Shown: positions 45,833 to 55,593 of the stretch, one piece after another
How positions within the stretch are numbered: position 1 is the stretch's first letter
Layout: each line of letters begins with the position of its first letter
Notes under the pieces: generated by a model
The model's input: the letters and a program-made list of their open reading frames with translations, nothing else
What the model was told of the DNA's origin: nothing
Database searches by the model: none
Made by a program: the position numbers and the translations under genes
NCBI GenBank assembly: GCA_029553375.1
Contig: JAKPCH010000095.1
Span: 1 to 64,000 of the forward strand
DNA: 64,000 nt
Reading direction: 5' to 3'
From: Deltaproteobacteria bacterium
Lineage (GTDB): Bacteria; Desulfobacterota; Syntrophia; Syntrophales; UBA8958

Positions 45833-46808
45833 CCGTCGTCGCGAGGGCCGAGGTGAGGGCGGCCATGCGGGGGAAGTCCAGCGTCTCGATCCGGTCGTTT
45901 TCCGTGTGGTAGTTGGGGTTGCGGTAGAAGGCCGTGTCGGTGACCATGACGGCCCGATAGCCCACCTCGCGGAAAGACCGGTGATCCGAGAGGTCCGCGC
46001 CGGGGACGAGGCCCCCGAAGGGCACCGTCTCCACGGCGAGGGTCCCGCCCTCCCGCAGGGTGGACCCGACCCTCGCCACGAGGTCCCTCACGGCCCAATC
46101 GCCCACGACGGCTATGAAGTCGGGCGTCGTGGAGTAGAAGAGGGCCATGAGGGGCACGGGGAAGCCCTGGCCACCCTTTCGATCGCTGTAGTAACCCACC
46201 ATCTCCAGGCAGACCATGGCCGTGATCGCCTCGCCTTTCCTTTTGGCTTCCCGGGCGAAGACGGCGCTGCCCATGTGAGGGGTCCCGAAGACGGGGGGCT
46301 CCTCCAGGGTGAAGAAGACGAACCTGACACCCCGCTCGAGGTCCGAGCCCGCGAAGGCGCGGCAAAGCTCCAGGAGAACGGCCACGGCGCTGGCGTTGTC
46401 GTCCGCCCCGGGGGTGCCGCAGACGGTGTCGTAGTGGGCACCGACGACGACGACCTCACCGGGGAGGGAACGGCCGGGGAGGGTGACGACGATGTTCGAG
46501 TAGGTCCGCCCCTCATAGGGGACATCCTGGAGTTCGGGCCGATGGCCCATGGCTTCCAGGGTCCTGACGATATAGGCCTTCGCCTCGTCGAGACGTCCCG
46601 TCTCGTGGACACAACGGGACCCGATCCTGACGCTCAACTCCGCCACGTGACCGTAAAGGGGCGAGGAACGGACATTTTCGAGGGGGGGCACCCGGACGGA
46701 CGGGGCCAGTCTCACCCTGAGGAGGGAATAGGCCAGGTAGGCCCCCAGGAGGGCCAAAACGACGGCGAGATAGACGGCCATCCTCTTGAGGGGCGGAAAG
46801 ACCTTCAT
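45807..46808 (-). CDS. M28 family zinc peptidase, membrane-anchored
   Basis: A 333-residue protein with an N-terminal membrane anchor (about 10-30) and an M28 aminopeptidase domain: VGAHYDTVCG, GADDNASAVA, TLEEPP, CLEMVGYY and YHTEND supply the two-zinc ligand pattern. It probably cleaves amino-terminal residues from peptides in the periplasm. It is the last gene of the Tim44-DUF2520-panB run, 9 nt after panB. Confidence 0.87.
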   Translation of the reverse strand: MKVFPPLKRMAVYLAVVLALLGAYLAYSLLRVRLAPSVRVPPLENVRSSPLYGHVAELSVRIGSRCVHETGRLDEAKAYIVRTLEAMGHRPELQDVPYEGRTYSNIVVTLPGRSLPGEVVVVGAHYDTVCGTPGADDNASAVAVLLELCRAFAGSDLERGVRFVFFTLEEPPVFGTPHMGSAVFAREAKRKGEAITAMVCLEMVGYYSDRKGGQGFPVPLMALFYSTTPDFIAVVGDWAVRDLVARVGSTLREGGTLAVETVPFGGLVPGADLSDHRSFREVGYRAVMVTDTAFYRNPNYHTENDRIETLDFPRMAALTSALATTVKDLATRR

Positions 46809-46817
46809 CCCCCTGTG

Positions 46818-47636
46818 TCACAGGAAGGAGTGGGCGTCGTCGGGGAAGGCGCCGCTCTTGACCTCGCTTATGTAACTGATCACGGCCTCCCGGATCCGGC
46901 CGTTGATGTTTTCGTACTTCTTCACGAATTTCGGGGTGAAGCGGTCGAACATCCCCAGCATGTCGTGGACGACCAGGACCTGGCCGTCGCAGTGGACGCC
47001 GGCGCCGATGCCGATGGTGGGGATGGCGAGGGACCCCGTGATCTCCCGGGCGAGGTCCTTGGGGACGCACTCGAGGACGAGGGAGAAGGCCCCGGCCTCC
47101 TCCAGGATCTTGGCGTCCTCCATGATCCGCCTCGCCGCCGCGTCTCCCTTCCCCTGGACCTTGTATCCCCCCAGCTGGTGGACCGATTGGGGGGTGAGAC
47201 CGAGGTGGGCCATAACGGGGATCCCGGCGGCGACGATCCTGCGGGTCACCTCGGCGACCTCCCGGCCGCCTTCGAGCTTCACCGCCTGGGCCCCCGCCTC
47301 CTGGAGAAACCGGCCGGCGTTGCGGACCGCCTCGTCCACGGAGCACTGGTAGGACATGAAGGGCATGTCCCCGACGACGAGGGCCCTCTTGGTGCCCCGG
47401 GAGACGGCCTTCGTGTGGTGGATCATGTCCTCCATCGTGACGGGCAGGGTGCTGTCGTAGCCGAGGACGACCATGCCCACGGAGTCGCCGACGAGGAGGA
47501 TCTCCACCCCCGCCTCGTCCAGGACCACCGCCGTGGGGTAGTCGTAGGCCGTGAGCATGGCGAACTTCTCCCCTTTCCCTTTCATTTCCCGGATCGTCGC
47601 CGTGGTGACGCGCGTGATCTTGATCTGGGTACTCAT
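46818..47636 (-). CDS. panB: 3-methyl-2-oxobutanoate hydroxymethyltransferase
   Basis: A 272-residue PanB, the first enzyme of pantothenate synthesis, adding a hydroxymethyl group from 5,10-methylenetetrahydrofolate to 2-oxoisovalerate. Family motifs include [36 protein letters not shown] and [17 protein letters not shown]. The ATG lies in a 4-nt overlap with the upstream DUF2520 gene. panC, panD and panE are not in the window. Confidence 0.96.
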   Translation of the reverse strand: MSTQIKITRVTTATIREMKGKGEKFAMLTAYDYPTAVVLDEAGVEILLVGDSVGMVVLGYDSTLPVTMEDMIHHTKAVSRGTKRALVVGDMPFMSYQCSVDEAVRNAGRFLQEAGAQAVKLEGGREVAEVTRRIVAAGIPVMAHLGLTPQSVHQLGGYKVQGKGDAAARRIMEDAKILEEAGAFSLVLECVPKDLAREITGSLAIPTIGIGAGVHCDGQVLVVHDMLGMFDRFTPKFVKKYENINGRIREAVISYISEVKSGAFPDDAHSFL

Positions 47637-48514
47637 TCTTCTTCTCCTTTCAGAATCCTTCGCAACTTCTCGGCCCCCCCGGCCGTCAGGGTGCCCTTCC
47701 GGACGGCCAGCTCCGTCGTCACGAGACCCATCTCCCGGTAAGCCCCGAGGTAGGGGGGGTGTTTATCCATGAGGATCGCGAGGTGTCTCTTCACCGTGGA
47801 GACGTCTCCCCGGGCGATGGGCCCCGTGAGGGCCCCCGCCGTCCCCGCCGCCTCGATGTTCTTCAGGGTGCCCAGGATCAGGGGCCAGAAGGCGGCGACG
47901 GCCCGCTCCCGGGGGATGCCCAGGCCGCAGTAGATCTCCTGGGCCATGTCCAGGAGGGCCGTGAGGTAATTGCAGGCGATGCAGGCGGCGGCGTGGTAGA
48001 GGGCCTTGTCGTCGTCCCGGACGAAGAAGGGCGTCCCCCCCAGGTCCCGGACGAGACCCTCCGCCCAGGGCCGGAGGTCTTCGTCGCAGGTGATCCCGAA
48101 GGTGCTGCCCGGAAGATTGGCGACGGCCCCCGCCACGTCGGCGAAGGATTGGAGAGGGTGGATGGAGGCCACCTGCGCCCCCGCCTCCCGGGCCGGGGCC
48201 AAAAGGCCCAGGGGACCGGCGCCGGAGAGGTGGACCACCTTCTGGGAGGGACCGAAGGCGCCGGAGGACGCCAGCTCCCGGCACAGGGGTGCGATCTCGT
48301 CGTCGTTGACGGCCAGGACGACCAACTCCCCCGACCGGGCGGCGGAGGATGGTTCCGCCTCAGGGGCCTCGCCTATGAAGGGTCGGGCGGCCCTCACGGC
48401 GGCGTCGAAGCGGTCCGCCACGGCGACGAGGTCGTAACCGGCCTTCCTCAGGAGAAAGGCCAGGGCCGTCCCCACCTTCCCCAGGCCGATGACGGCGACC
48501 TTCTCCTTTGTCAT
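47633..48514 (-). CDS. Rossmann-fold DUF2520 protein, possible ketopantoate reductase
   Basis: A 293-residue protein with an N-terminal NAD(P)-binding motif ([17 protein letters not shown], about 6-22) and a C-terminal helical DUF2520-like domain ([18 protein letters not shown]). The fold recalls PanE and F420-dependent reductases. It overlaps panB by 4 nt, so it may perform the next step of pantothenate synthesis, reduction of ketopantoate; that role is inference. It starts 1 nt after the Tim44-domain gene. Confidence 0.83.
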   Translation of the reverse strand: MTKEKVAVIGLGKVGTALAFLLRKAGYDLVAVADRFDAAVRAARPFIGEAPEAEPSSAARSGELVVLAVNDDEIAPLCRELASSGAFGPSQKVVHLSGAGPLGLLAPAREAGAQVASIHPLQSFADVAGAVANLPGSTFGITCDEDLRPWAEGLVRDLGGTPFFVRDDDKALYHAAACIACNYLTALLDMAQEIYCGLGIPRERAVAAFWPLILGTLKNIEAAGTAGALTGPIARGDVSTVKRHLAILMDKHPPYLGAYREMGLVTTELAVRKGTLTAGGAEKLRRILKGEEE

Positions 48515-48515
48515 C

Positions 48516-49481
48516 TTACGAGGCCTGGTCGATGGCCGTCAGGGACCAGGTATTGGGGCCGACGGGACGGGTGAGGGTCCAGTACTCCTCGAACTTCACC
48601 GGGTCCGTCTTGCTGCCTTCCAGGACGTTTCCCTTCTCGTCGGTCACGTAGTCGAGGAGGTTGGCGAGGAAACGAACGGTGATGTAATCCCGGCCGCCTT
48701 CCTGCCAGGCCTCGACGATGTCCACGGACCGGACGGCGATGTTCTCCAGGCGGTTGATCTTCCCCTCCGCCCTCAGCTTCCGCGCCTCGCCGTCGAGGAT
48801 GTCGTACATCTCCTCCGTCAGGAGACGGCGCACCGACGAGAGGTCGCGGTTGGCCCAGGCCCCCTGGATCTTGAAGAAGAGGTCCATGGCGGCGTCACGG
48901 AACCTCTCCTCGTCGAAGGTGGGGTCCATCTGCCGGATATGGGCGATACCCGCCGTCACGTCGTCCCTCGCCGGAGAAGATTCTTCCGCCGTCCAGGCCG
49001 GGGACGCGCCGCCCTGGGGGCCCGAGGCTTGGTAATAGGCGCCGGCCGCGGCCTCCTGGAGCCTTCGTTTTCTGAAGAACCGCCAAATGAGATAGATTAT
49101 GGCCCCGAGAAGGATGATATCGAGAAGACCGATGCCGCCCCCGCCGAAGCCCCCGCCGTGACCGAAGCCGAGGCTGCTGAAAAGGAGGCCGCCCAGGAGG
49201 CCTCCGGCAAGGCCGCCGGCGAAGGTCCGCCAGAAGCCGCCCGTCTGGGGCGTCTGGGGTTGAGCGGCAGGAGGCAGGGCCGGGCGAGTGGCGGGCGTGG
49301 TGATGGTCCGCGAGGGCGAGGAGGGGGTGGTCGCCCGATAGGATGAACGGGAGCCCCGGCTGCCGATGGAACGACCTCCGCCCACCCGGGCGTAGGCGTC
49401 CAGCTCCAGGACGTAGGCCGTGACGAAGAAGGCGACTACAACCATACCCACCAGGGTCAGCCATTTGCGGGAACTGCTCAT
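48516..49481 (-). CDS. Tim44-like domain membrane protein
   Basis: A 321-residue protein: N-terminal signal/membrane segment (about 8-26), a Ser/Thr/Pro-rich low-complexity stretch (45-80), a Gly-rich region, another membrane segment (about 115-135, GLLDIILLGAIIYLIWRFF), and a C-terminal Tim44-like domain (DAAMDLFFKIQGAWANRDLS ... EEYWTLTR). The bacterial function is poorly known; membrane complex assembly has been suggested for relatives. First gene of its minus-strand run. SD AAGGAGG precedes the ATG. Confidence 0.87.
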   Translation of the reverse strand: MSSSRKWLTLVGMVVVAFFVTAYVLELDAYARVGGGRSIGSRGSRSSYRATTPSSPSRTITTPATRPALPPAAQPQTPQTGGFWRTFAGGLAGGLLGGLLFSSLGFGHGGGFGGGGIGLLDIILLGAIIYLIWRFFRKRRLQEAAAGAYYQASGPQGGASPAWTAEESSPARDDVTAGIAHIRQMDPTFDEERFRDAAMDLFFKIQGAWANRDLSSVRRLLTEEMYDILDGEARKLRAEGKINRLENIAVRSVDIVEAWQEGGRDYITVRFLANLLDYVTDEKGNVLEGSKTDPVKFEEYWTLTRPVGPNTWSLTAIDQAS

Positions 49482-49512
49482 GGGATCCTCCTTGATGTAT
49501 CTTTATGGGAGC

Positions 49513-49541
49513 TTGAATTTCAAACCGTTCTTCACTATAGA
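49513..49541 (+). promoter_or_regulatory. Promoter before the HAD phosphatase gene
   Basis: TTGAAT (49513-49518), 17 nt, TATAGA (49536-49541). It lies about 30 nt upstream of the ATG at 49571, in an AT-richer intergenic region shared with the divergent Tim44-like gene. It probably drives the gph-tilS-ftsH run. Confidence 0.5.
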
Positions 49542-49570
49542 GTCAAGGGAAAAAATGTCGTAGATAACGG

Positions 49571-50215
49571 ATGAAAAAAATAGATCTTTTTCTCTTCGAT
49601 CTCGACGGCACCCTCGCCGACACGGGACGGGACATCGCCGCCGCCGTCAACTACGCCCTTGGGGCCCTCAATCTCAGGCCCCTGGCCCCGGAGCGGATTC
49701 TCACCTACGTGGGCGACGGCGTGGGAGAGCTCATCAGGCGCTGTCTCGGGCCGGAAAACGAGGGCATCTTCGACGAGGTCCTCTTCGTCTTCAAGGAATA
49801 CTACGACCGGCACCTCCTCGACACGACGGTCCTTTACCCGGGGGTGAGGGAGAGCCTGGCTGCCTTCCGAAACAAGAGGAAGGCCGTCTTGAGCAACAAG
49901 GGACACCATTTCGTCCTCAAGGTCCTGGCGGGTCTCGGCATCCGGGACTTTTTCGACGCCGTCATCGGGGGGGACGTCTTCCCCTACAAGAAACCCGATC
50001 CCCGCGTCGTCCTTCCCCTCCTTGACCGTTGGGGAGCACCCCCCGACAGGACCGTCATGGTCGGCGACGGCCGCAATGACATCCTCCTCGCCAAAGAGAC
50101 GGGGATACTCTCCTGCGCCTTCCTCAACGGTCTGACGAGGCGGGAGGACCTGCTGGCCCTGGGTCCCGATTACACCTGCGAGGACATGGGGGAGCTGACG
50201 AGGATCTTCTGTTGA
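49571..50215 (+). CDS. gph: HAD-family phosphatase, phosphoglycolate phosphatase-like
   Basis: A 214-residue HAD hydrolase: motif I FDLDGTLADT, motif II VLSNKG, catalytic lysine in PYKKPDP and motif III MVGDGRNDILLA. The arrangement is that of phosphoglycolate phosphatase/Gph, although HAD substrate specificity cannot be read reliably. The stop overlaps the start of tilS by 4 nt. Confidence 0.88.
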   Translation: MKKIDLFLFDLDGTLADTGRDIAAAVNYALGALNLRPLAPERILTYVGDGVGELIRRCLGPENEGIFDEVLFVFKEYYDRHLLDTTVLYPGVRESLAAFRNKRKAVLSNKGHHFVLKVLAGLGIRDFFDAVIGGDVFPYKKPDPRVVLPLLDRWGAPPDRTVMVGDGRNDILLAKETGILSCAFLNGLTRREDLLALGPDYTCEDMGELTRIFC

Positions 50216-51636
50216 AGAGGCGTCTGTGCAGGGGCGGCCCCCTGGTCGCGCGCGTGGCGAGGACTATAGAGGAGAACGCCATGCTCGGGCGGGGGGACCG
50301 GGTCGTCGCGGCCGTCTCGGGGGGGGCCGACTCCGTGGCCCTCCTCATGATCCTGACGGACCTCGCCCCCTTTTGGGATTGGGAGATCGTCGTCGCCCAC
50401 CTCAACCACAGCCTCCGTCCTGAGGCGGAAAGGGAAGAGGCCTTCGTCCGTGATCTGGCCGCCTCCCTCGGTTACCCCTGGGAGGTGAGGCGGGTCGCGA
50501 CGGCGGAGCACGCCCGCCGGGAGCGGATCGGCCTGGAGGCGGCGGGCCGGGAACTGCGCCGCTTGTTCCTGGAGGAGACGGCCCGGAAGGTCGGGGCGCG
50601 CCGGATCGCCCTCGGTCACCATCGGGGCGACCGGGCGGAGACGGTCCTGATGCATATCCTCAAGGGCACCGGCGTCTCGGGCCTGGCGGCCATGGCGCCC
50701 GTCCACGGGGACCTCTATATCCGCCCCCTTCTGGACTGCACCCGTGACGAGATCCTCGCCTACCTCGATACCCGGGGGATCGCCTACGTGACGGATCCCT
50801 CCAACGCCTCAAGAGTCTTCCTCCGCAACCGCATTCGCCACGACCTCCTCCCCCTCCTTCGGGAGGGTTTCAACCCCCGCGTGGAGGAGTCCCTCGCCCG
50901 GCTCGCCGCCGTCGCCGGCCGGGAGGACGATTACCTCGCCGCCGTCGCCTCCTCCGTCCTGGCGGAGGCGTCGTTACCGGCGGAGCCCCCGGTGGTGCGT
51001 CTTTCTTTGACGGTCCTGAGGGGCTGCCACGGGGCCGTCCTCCACCGTGTCCTCAGGGAGGTCCTGCGGCGCTTCACACCCCGGGGACAGGGGGTCCTCT
51101 TTCGCCATGTCGAGGCGGCGGCGGCCCTCGTCGGCGCCGCCAAACCGTGCGGGACTCTCAAGATGCCCTTCGGGGTGACGGTTGAAATCAGGGGGGAGGT
51201 CGTCGTCATCGGTCCCTCGTCCCTGGCACCGGACGAGGGGCGAGGGGAGGCGGACTATGCCTATCCTTTGACGATCCCCGGGGAGGTCCAGGTCCCCCAG
51301 GCGGCCCTGAAGGTCCGTCTCACCCTGGAGGAAAGGGAGGGCGGCGAGGAGGCCGAGGCGGACGCGGCGGGTCGTTTCATGGATCTCGACGCCCTCGTCC
51401 CGCCTCTCGTTGTCAGGAACCGGAGGCCGGGCGACCGTTTCCGTCCCCTGGGGGCCGGGGGTTCGAAAAAACTCCACGACTTTTTCATCGACCTCAAGGT
51501 GCCCCGGGGGGAAAGGTCGGTCTTGCCCCTGATCGCTGACCGCGGGGGGATCGTCTGGGTGGGGGGGCTGCGGATCGACGAGCGGGTGCGGCTGACGGCG
51601 GCGACACGGAGGGTTGTGAGGGCAGAAATCGTTTGA
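50212..51636 (+). CDS. tilS: tRNA(Ile)-lysidine synthetase
   Basis: A 474-residue TilS that modifies C34 of the CAU-anticodon tRNA-Ile with lysine. The PP-loop reads AAVSGGADSVALL, HLNHSLRPEAEREE follows, and the C-terminal domain has NRRPGDRFRPLG and KKLHDFFIDLKVP. I chose the TTG at 50212 because it sits in a TTGA overlap with gph; the ATG at 50281 would remove a helix usually present. ftsH follows after 58 nt, a common arrangement. Confidence 0.93.
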   Translation: MKRRLCRGGPLVARVARTIEENAMLGRGDRVVAAVSGGADSVALLMILTDLAPFWDWEIVVAHLNHSLRPEAEREEAFVRDLAASLGYPWEVRRVATAEHARRERIGLEAAGRELRRLFLEETARKVGARRIALGHHRGDRAETVLMHILKGTGVSGLAAMAPVHGDLYIRPLLDCTRDEILAYLDTRGIAYVTDPSNASRVFLRNRIRHDLLPLLREGFNPRVEESLARLAAVAGREDDYLAAVASSVLAEASLPAEPPVVRLSLTVLRGCHGAVLHRVLREVLRRFTPRGQGVLFRHVEAAAALVGAAKPCGTLKMPFGVTVEIRGEVVVIGPSSLAPDEGRGEADYAYPLTIPGEVQVPQAALKVRLTLEEREGGEEAEADAAGRFMDLDALVPPLVVRNRRPGDRFRPLGAGGSKKLHDFFIDLKVPRGERSVLPLIADRGGIVWVGGLRIDERVRLTAATRRVVRAEIV

Positions 51637-51694
51637 ATTCACGGCGACGTTATTGTAAAAACGCCCGCAGGAAAGGAAGGAGCATTACAATACC

Positions 51695-53515
51695 TTGAAT
51701 CCCCTCCAGAAAAACATCGCCCTGTGGCTCGTGATCAGTCTGGTGTTCGTCATGGTCTACCACCTGTTCACCCAGCCCAAGACAACCCAGGAGAGCATCG
51801 TCTACAGCGATTTTCTCGGGTACGTGCAACGCGGCCAGGTGCGGGAGGTGACCATCCAGGGCGACAACATCACCGGTAAATTCACCGACGGTAAGGGCTT
51901 CAAGACCTTCATGCCCAAAGACGCCGATCTGGTGCCCACCCTCGTGAAGAACAACGTCCGCGTCGCCGCCAAGCCCGTCGAGGAATCCCCCTGGTACATG
52001 ACGATCCTCATCTCCTGGTTCCCCATGCTCCTCCTCATCGCTGTGTGGATCTTCTTCATGCGCCAGATGCAGAGCGGCGGCGGCAAGGCCATGGCCTTCG
52101 GAAAGAGCCGGGCCCGCCTCCTGACGGACAAGACCAAGAGGGTCACCTTCGCCGACGTGGCGGGCATCGACGAGGCGAAGGCGGAACTGGAAGAGGTGAT
52201 CGAGTTCCTGAGGGACCCCAAGAAATTTACCCGCCTGGGCGGGCGGATCCCCAAGGGCCTCCTCCTCGTCGGCCCCCCGGGCACGGGCAAGACCCTCCTG
52301 GCGAGGGCCATCGCCGGGGAGGCGAACGTGCCCTTTCTCACCATCAGCGGCTCCGATTTCGTCGAGATGTTCGTCGGCGTGGGGGCCTCCCGCGTGCGGG
52401 ACCTCTTCAACCAGGGCAAGAAGAACGCCCCCTGCATCATCTTCATCGATGAGATCGACGCCGTGGGCCGTCACCGGGGGGCCGGTTTGGGGGGCGGCCA
52501 TGACGAGCGTGAGCAGACCCTCAACCAGCTCCTCGTGGAGATGGACGGTTTCGAGTCCAACGAGGGTGTCATCCTCGTCTCGGCTACGAACCGCCCCGAC
52601 GTCCTCGACCCGGCCCTCCTGAGGCCCGGCCGCTTCGATCGGCAGGTCGTGGTCCCCCTCCCCGACGTCAAGGGGCGGGAGAAGATCCTCGAGGTCCACG
52701 CCAAGAAGCTTCCCCTGGCCGAGGATGTGGATTTCCAGCTCATCGCCCGGGGGACCCCCGGTTTCTCCGGGGCGGACATCGAGAACCTCGTCAACGAGGC
52801 GGCCCTCTACGCCGCCCGGAACAACAAGGAAAAGGTCTCCCTGAGCGACTTCGAGTATGCCAAGGACAAGGTCCTCATGGGGGCGGAGCGGAAGAGCATG
52901 GTCATCAGCGAGGAGGAGAAGCGCCACACGGCCTACCACGAGGCGGGTCACGTCCTGGTGGCCCGCATGCTCCCCGGGACGGACCCGATCCACAAAGTGA
53001 CCATTATCCCCCGGGGCCGGGCCCTCGGCCTGACGCAGCAGCTACCCATCGACGAGAAGCACACCTACCCCCGGGGCTACCTCCTCAACAGCATCGCCAT
53101 CCTCCTCGGGGGGCGGGCGGCGGAGGAACTGATCCTCAACGACTTCACCACCGGTGCGGGAAACGACATCGAGCGGGCCACGAACCTGGCCCGGAAGATG
53201 GTCTGCGAATGGGGGATGAGCGAGGAGATGGGCCCCCTGAGCTACGGCAAGAAGGAGGAACAGATCTTCCTCGGCCGGGAATTCGCCGTCCACAAGGATT
53301 ACAGTGAGGACACGGCCCGGAAGATCGACCGGGAGGTGGCGAGGATCGTCAACGAGGGCTACGATAAGGCCCGCCGCATCATTCAGGAAAACCTGAACCG
53401 TCTCCACCGCCTGGCCGCGGGACTCCTGGAGAAGGAGGTCCTCAACGCCGCCGAGATCGACGAGATCCTGGGTATTGCCGAGGATCGAACGGAAAGGGAC
53501 GTGGGGACCGCTTGA
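51695..53515 (+). CDS. ftsH: ATP-dependent zinc metalloprotease FtsH
   Basis: A 606-residue membrane AAA+ protease. Two membrane segments (about 7-25 and 106-125) flank a periplasmic domain; then Walker [12 protein letters not shown], Walker [13 protein letters not shown], the second region of homology and the zinc site HEAGH. It degrades membrane and some soluble proteins. The start is a TTG with SD AAGGAAGGAG about 12 nt upstream. folP begins just after its stop. Confidence 0.97.
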   Translation: MNPLQKNIALWLVISLVFVMVYHLFTQPKTTQESIVYSDFLGYVQRGQVREVTIQGDNITGKFTDGKGFKTFMPKDADLVPTLVKNNVRVAAKPVEESPWYMTILISWFPMLLLIAVWIFFMRQMQSGGGKAMAFGKSRARLLTDKTKRVTFADVAGIDEAKAELEEVIEFLRDPKKFTRLGGRIPKGLLLVGPPGTGKTLLARAIAGEANVPFLTISGSDFVEMFVGVGASRVRDLFNQGKKNAPCIIFIDEIDAVGRHRGAGLGGGHDEREQTLNQLLVEMDGFESNEGVILVSATNRPDVLDPALLRPGRFDRQVVVPLPDVKGREKILEVHAKKLPLAEDVDFQLIARGTPGFSGADIENLVNEAALYAARNNKEKVSLSDFEYAKDKVLMGAERKSMVISEEEKRHTAYHEAGHVLVARMLPGTDPIHKVTIIPRGRALGLTQQLPIDEKHTYPRGYLLNSIAILLGGRAAEELILNDFTTGAGNDIERATNLARKMVCEWGMSEEMGPLSYGKKEEQIFLGREFAVHKDYSEDTARKIDREVARIVNEGYDKARRIIQENLNRLHRLAAGLLEKEVLNAAEIDEILGIAEDRTERDVGTA

Positions 53516-53520
53516 GGGCC

Positions 53521-54729
53521 ATGAACCGCCGCGTCCGCTTCCTCGCCCTGGAAGACGAGCACGAGTGCCGTGTCCACCTCGAGCGGATCGGTGTCGATCC
53601 CTACGGCGTCCGGGCCATGCTCCCCAAGACGCGACACCTCAAGATCCTCGTCGAGGGGGTGCCCTGCAAGGTCGCCAACATCCTCAAACAGGAGATGCTG
53701 TCCCTGGGCGGGGACGCCGCCGTGGCGAGACAGTCCGTTTCCTGTTCCATACCCGAGACGGACTGTCTCCTCATGGGGACCAGGAAACAACTCGACCGCC
53801 TCTTGGGCAAGCTCAGGTCCCAGCCCTTCGGGATGGAGGAGTTGGGCCGGGCGATCGAGGACCTCATAAGAAACGTGGAGGCCCCCCTGGCGGAACTCGT
53901 CACCGCCCGGCGCCGCCTCGTCGTCGGGGACCGGACCCTGGTGATGGGGATCCTGAACGTGACGCCCGATTCCTTCTCCGACGGCGGCCGCTATTACACC
54001 CCGGCGGAGGCGGTGGCGAGGGGCCTGGAGATGGCGGCGGAGGGCGCGGACCTCATCGATGTCGGGGGTGAGTCGTCGCGGCCCGGGGCCGACCCCGTCC
54101 CCGAGGATGAGGAACTGAGGCGGATCATCCCCGTGGTGGAGGGCCTCGCGGCGGGGACGGACGTCCCCCTCTCCATCGACACGACGAAGGCCGCCGTGGC
54201 CCGGGCCGCCCTCGCCGCCGGCGCGGAGATCATCAACGACATCAGCGCCATGACCTTCGACCGGGACATGGCGAAGGTCGCCGCCGAGACGGGCGCGGGC
54301 GTCATCCTCATGCACATGCGGGGCCGGCCCAAGGACATGCAGGCAGGCGATCTCGCCTATGAAGACCTCCTGGGTGAGATCATCGGTTTTCTCCGGGAGA
54401 GGATCGCCGCGGCCGGGGAGGCGGGGATACCGGAGGAGGCCCTCGCCGTAGACCCGGGGATCGGTTTCGGCAAGACGGCGGGACAAAATCTCACGATCCT
54501 GAAGAGGCTGAGCGAGTTCCGCTCCCTCGGGAGGCCCGTCGTGGTCGGTGTCTCGAGGAAGTCCTTCCTCGGCGCCGTAACGGGCGAGACGGAACCGGCC
54601 GAACGCCGGGAGGAGACCTCGGCCGCCGTTGCCCTCGCCGCCGCTCTCTGCCCCTGCATCGTGAGGGTCCATGACGTGGCGGCGGGGAGGAAGGCCGCCG
54701 CCGTCGGCGATGCCGTGAGGAAGGCTTGA
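53521..54729 (+). CDS. folP: Dihydropteroate synthase with N-terminal extension
   Basis: About 402 residues. The C-terminal 270 are dihydropteroate synthase: MGILNVTPDSFSDGG, DVGGESSRPGAD, DPGIGFGKT and SRKSFLG, which bind the pterin and p-aminobenzoate. The first roughly 130 residues are an extra domain of unknown function that also occurs in some deltaproteobacterial and clostridial FolP. I chose the ATG at 53521; a TTG at 53512 in overlap with ftsH is possible. acpS follows with no gap. Confidence 0.93.
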   Translation: MNRRVRFLALEDEHECRVHLERIGVDPYGVRAMLPKTRHLKILVEGVPCKVANILKQEMLSLGGDAAVARQSVSCSIPETDCLLMGTRKQLDRLLGKLRSQPFGMEELGRAIEDLIRNVEAPLAELVTARRRLVVGDRTLVMGILNVTPDSFSDGGRYYTPAEAVARGLEMAAEGADLIDVGGESSRPGADPVPEDEELRRIIPVVEGLAAGTDVPLSIDTTKAAVARAALAAGAEIINDISAMTFDRDMAKVAAETGAGVILMHMRGRPKDMQAGDLAYEDLLGEIIGFLRERIAAAGEAGIPEEALAVDPGIGFGKTAGQNLTILKRLSEFRSLGRPVVVGVSRKSFLGAVTGETEPAERREETSAAVALAAALCPCIVRVHDVAAGRKAAAVGDAVRKA

Positions 54730-55119
54730 ATGATCCTGGGCGTGGGTATTGACATCGTCGATATCGAGCGGATGGAGAGGATCCTGGCGCGCCGGGGCGA
54801 AAGGTTCGTGAGGCGGGTCTTCACGCCGTCGGAGGAGAGGTACTGTTCAGCCGCCCGCCGCCCGGCCTTGCACTTTGCCGCCCGTTTCGCCGCCAAGGAG
54901 TCCCTCCTCAAGTCCCTCGGCCGGGGCCTGGGGGCAGGGGGGTTCAGGGAGATCGAGGTGGTCAGGGAGAAGGGGGGGCGGCCGGCGATCCGGCTCTCCG
55001 GGAAGATCAGAGACGTCGCCGTCGCGGCGGGCGTCGAGGTCTTCCACCTGAGTCTCTCCCACACGGACACCTCCGCCGTGGCCATGGTGATCGCCGAAGG
55101 GGGCGGGGGGGAGTCGTGA
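54730..55119 (+). CDS. acpS: Holo-[acyl-carrier-protein] synthase
   Basis: A 129-residue AcpS with the N-terminal GVGIDIVDIERMERI (magnesium-binding aspartate) and FAAKESLLKSLGRG. It transfers 4'-phosphopantetheine from CoA to acyl carrier protein. The ATG follows the folP stop directly; its own stop overlaps the tsaE GTG by 4 nt. Confidence 0.96.
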   Translation: MILGVGIDIVDIERMERILARRGERFVRRVFTPSEERYCSAARRPALHFAARFAAKESLLKSLGRGLGAGGFREIEVVREKGGRPAIRLSGKIRDVAVAAGVEVFHLSLSHTDTSAVAMVIAEGGGGES

Positions 55120-55589
55120 GGAGGGTCTTCCGTACCGACGGCCCCGCCGCCACGGTGGAGCTGGGGAGGAAAATCGGTGCGAGACTGACGGCGGGGGACG
55201 TCGTGGCCCTCATCGGCGACCTGGGGACGGGCAAGACGTGCCTCACCGAGGGCATCGCCCGGGGTTTGGGGGTGCCGGAGTCCTTTCCCGTCACCAGCCC
55301 GACCTTCACCCTCGTCAACGAGTACCCGGGGCGGTTGACCCTCTATCACCTGGACCTCTACCGCCTCGGGGGCGTCGCCGACCTGGAGGAGATGGACTAC
55401 GAGGAATACATATACGGGGAAGGGGTGGCCGTCATCGAGTGGGCGGAGAAGATCCTGGCGGTCCTGCCGCGGGACACGGTGTTTATCCTCTTGGAATACA
55501 TAGACGAGAGCATACGCGATCTGACCTTTCAGGGTTCCGGGGAACGGGCGAGAAAGGTCATATCGGCCATCGGGAATGGAGGTTGTTGA
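55116..55589 (+). CDS. tsaE: tRNA threonylcarbamoyladenosine biosynthesis ATPase TsaE
   Basis: A 157-residue P-loop protein with [29 protein letters not shown] and the aspartate-rich HLDLYRL ... EMDYEEY. TsaE works with TsaB and TsaD to make t6A37 in tRNA. GTG start in overlap with acpS. Its 3' end carries the ribosome site of lysC. Confidence 0.95.
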   Translation: MRRVFRTDGPAATVELGRKIGARLTAGDVVALIGDLGTGKTCLTEGIARGLGVPESFPVTSPTFTLVNEYPGRLTLYHLDLYRLGGVADLEEMDYEEYIYGEGVAVIEWAEKILAVLPRDTVFILLEYIDESIRDLTFQGSGERARKVISAIGNGGC

Positions 55590-55593
55590 GTTT

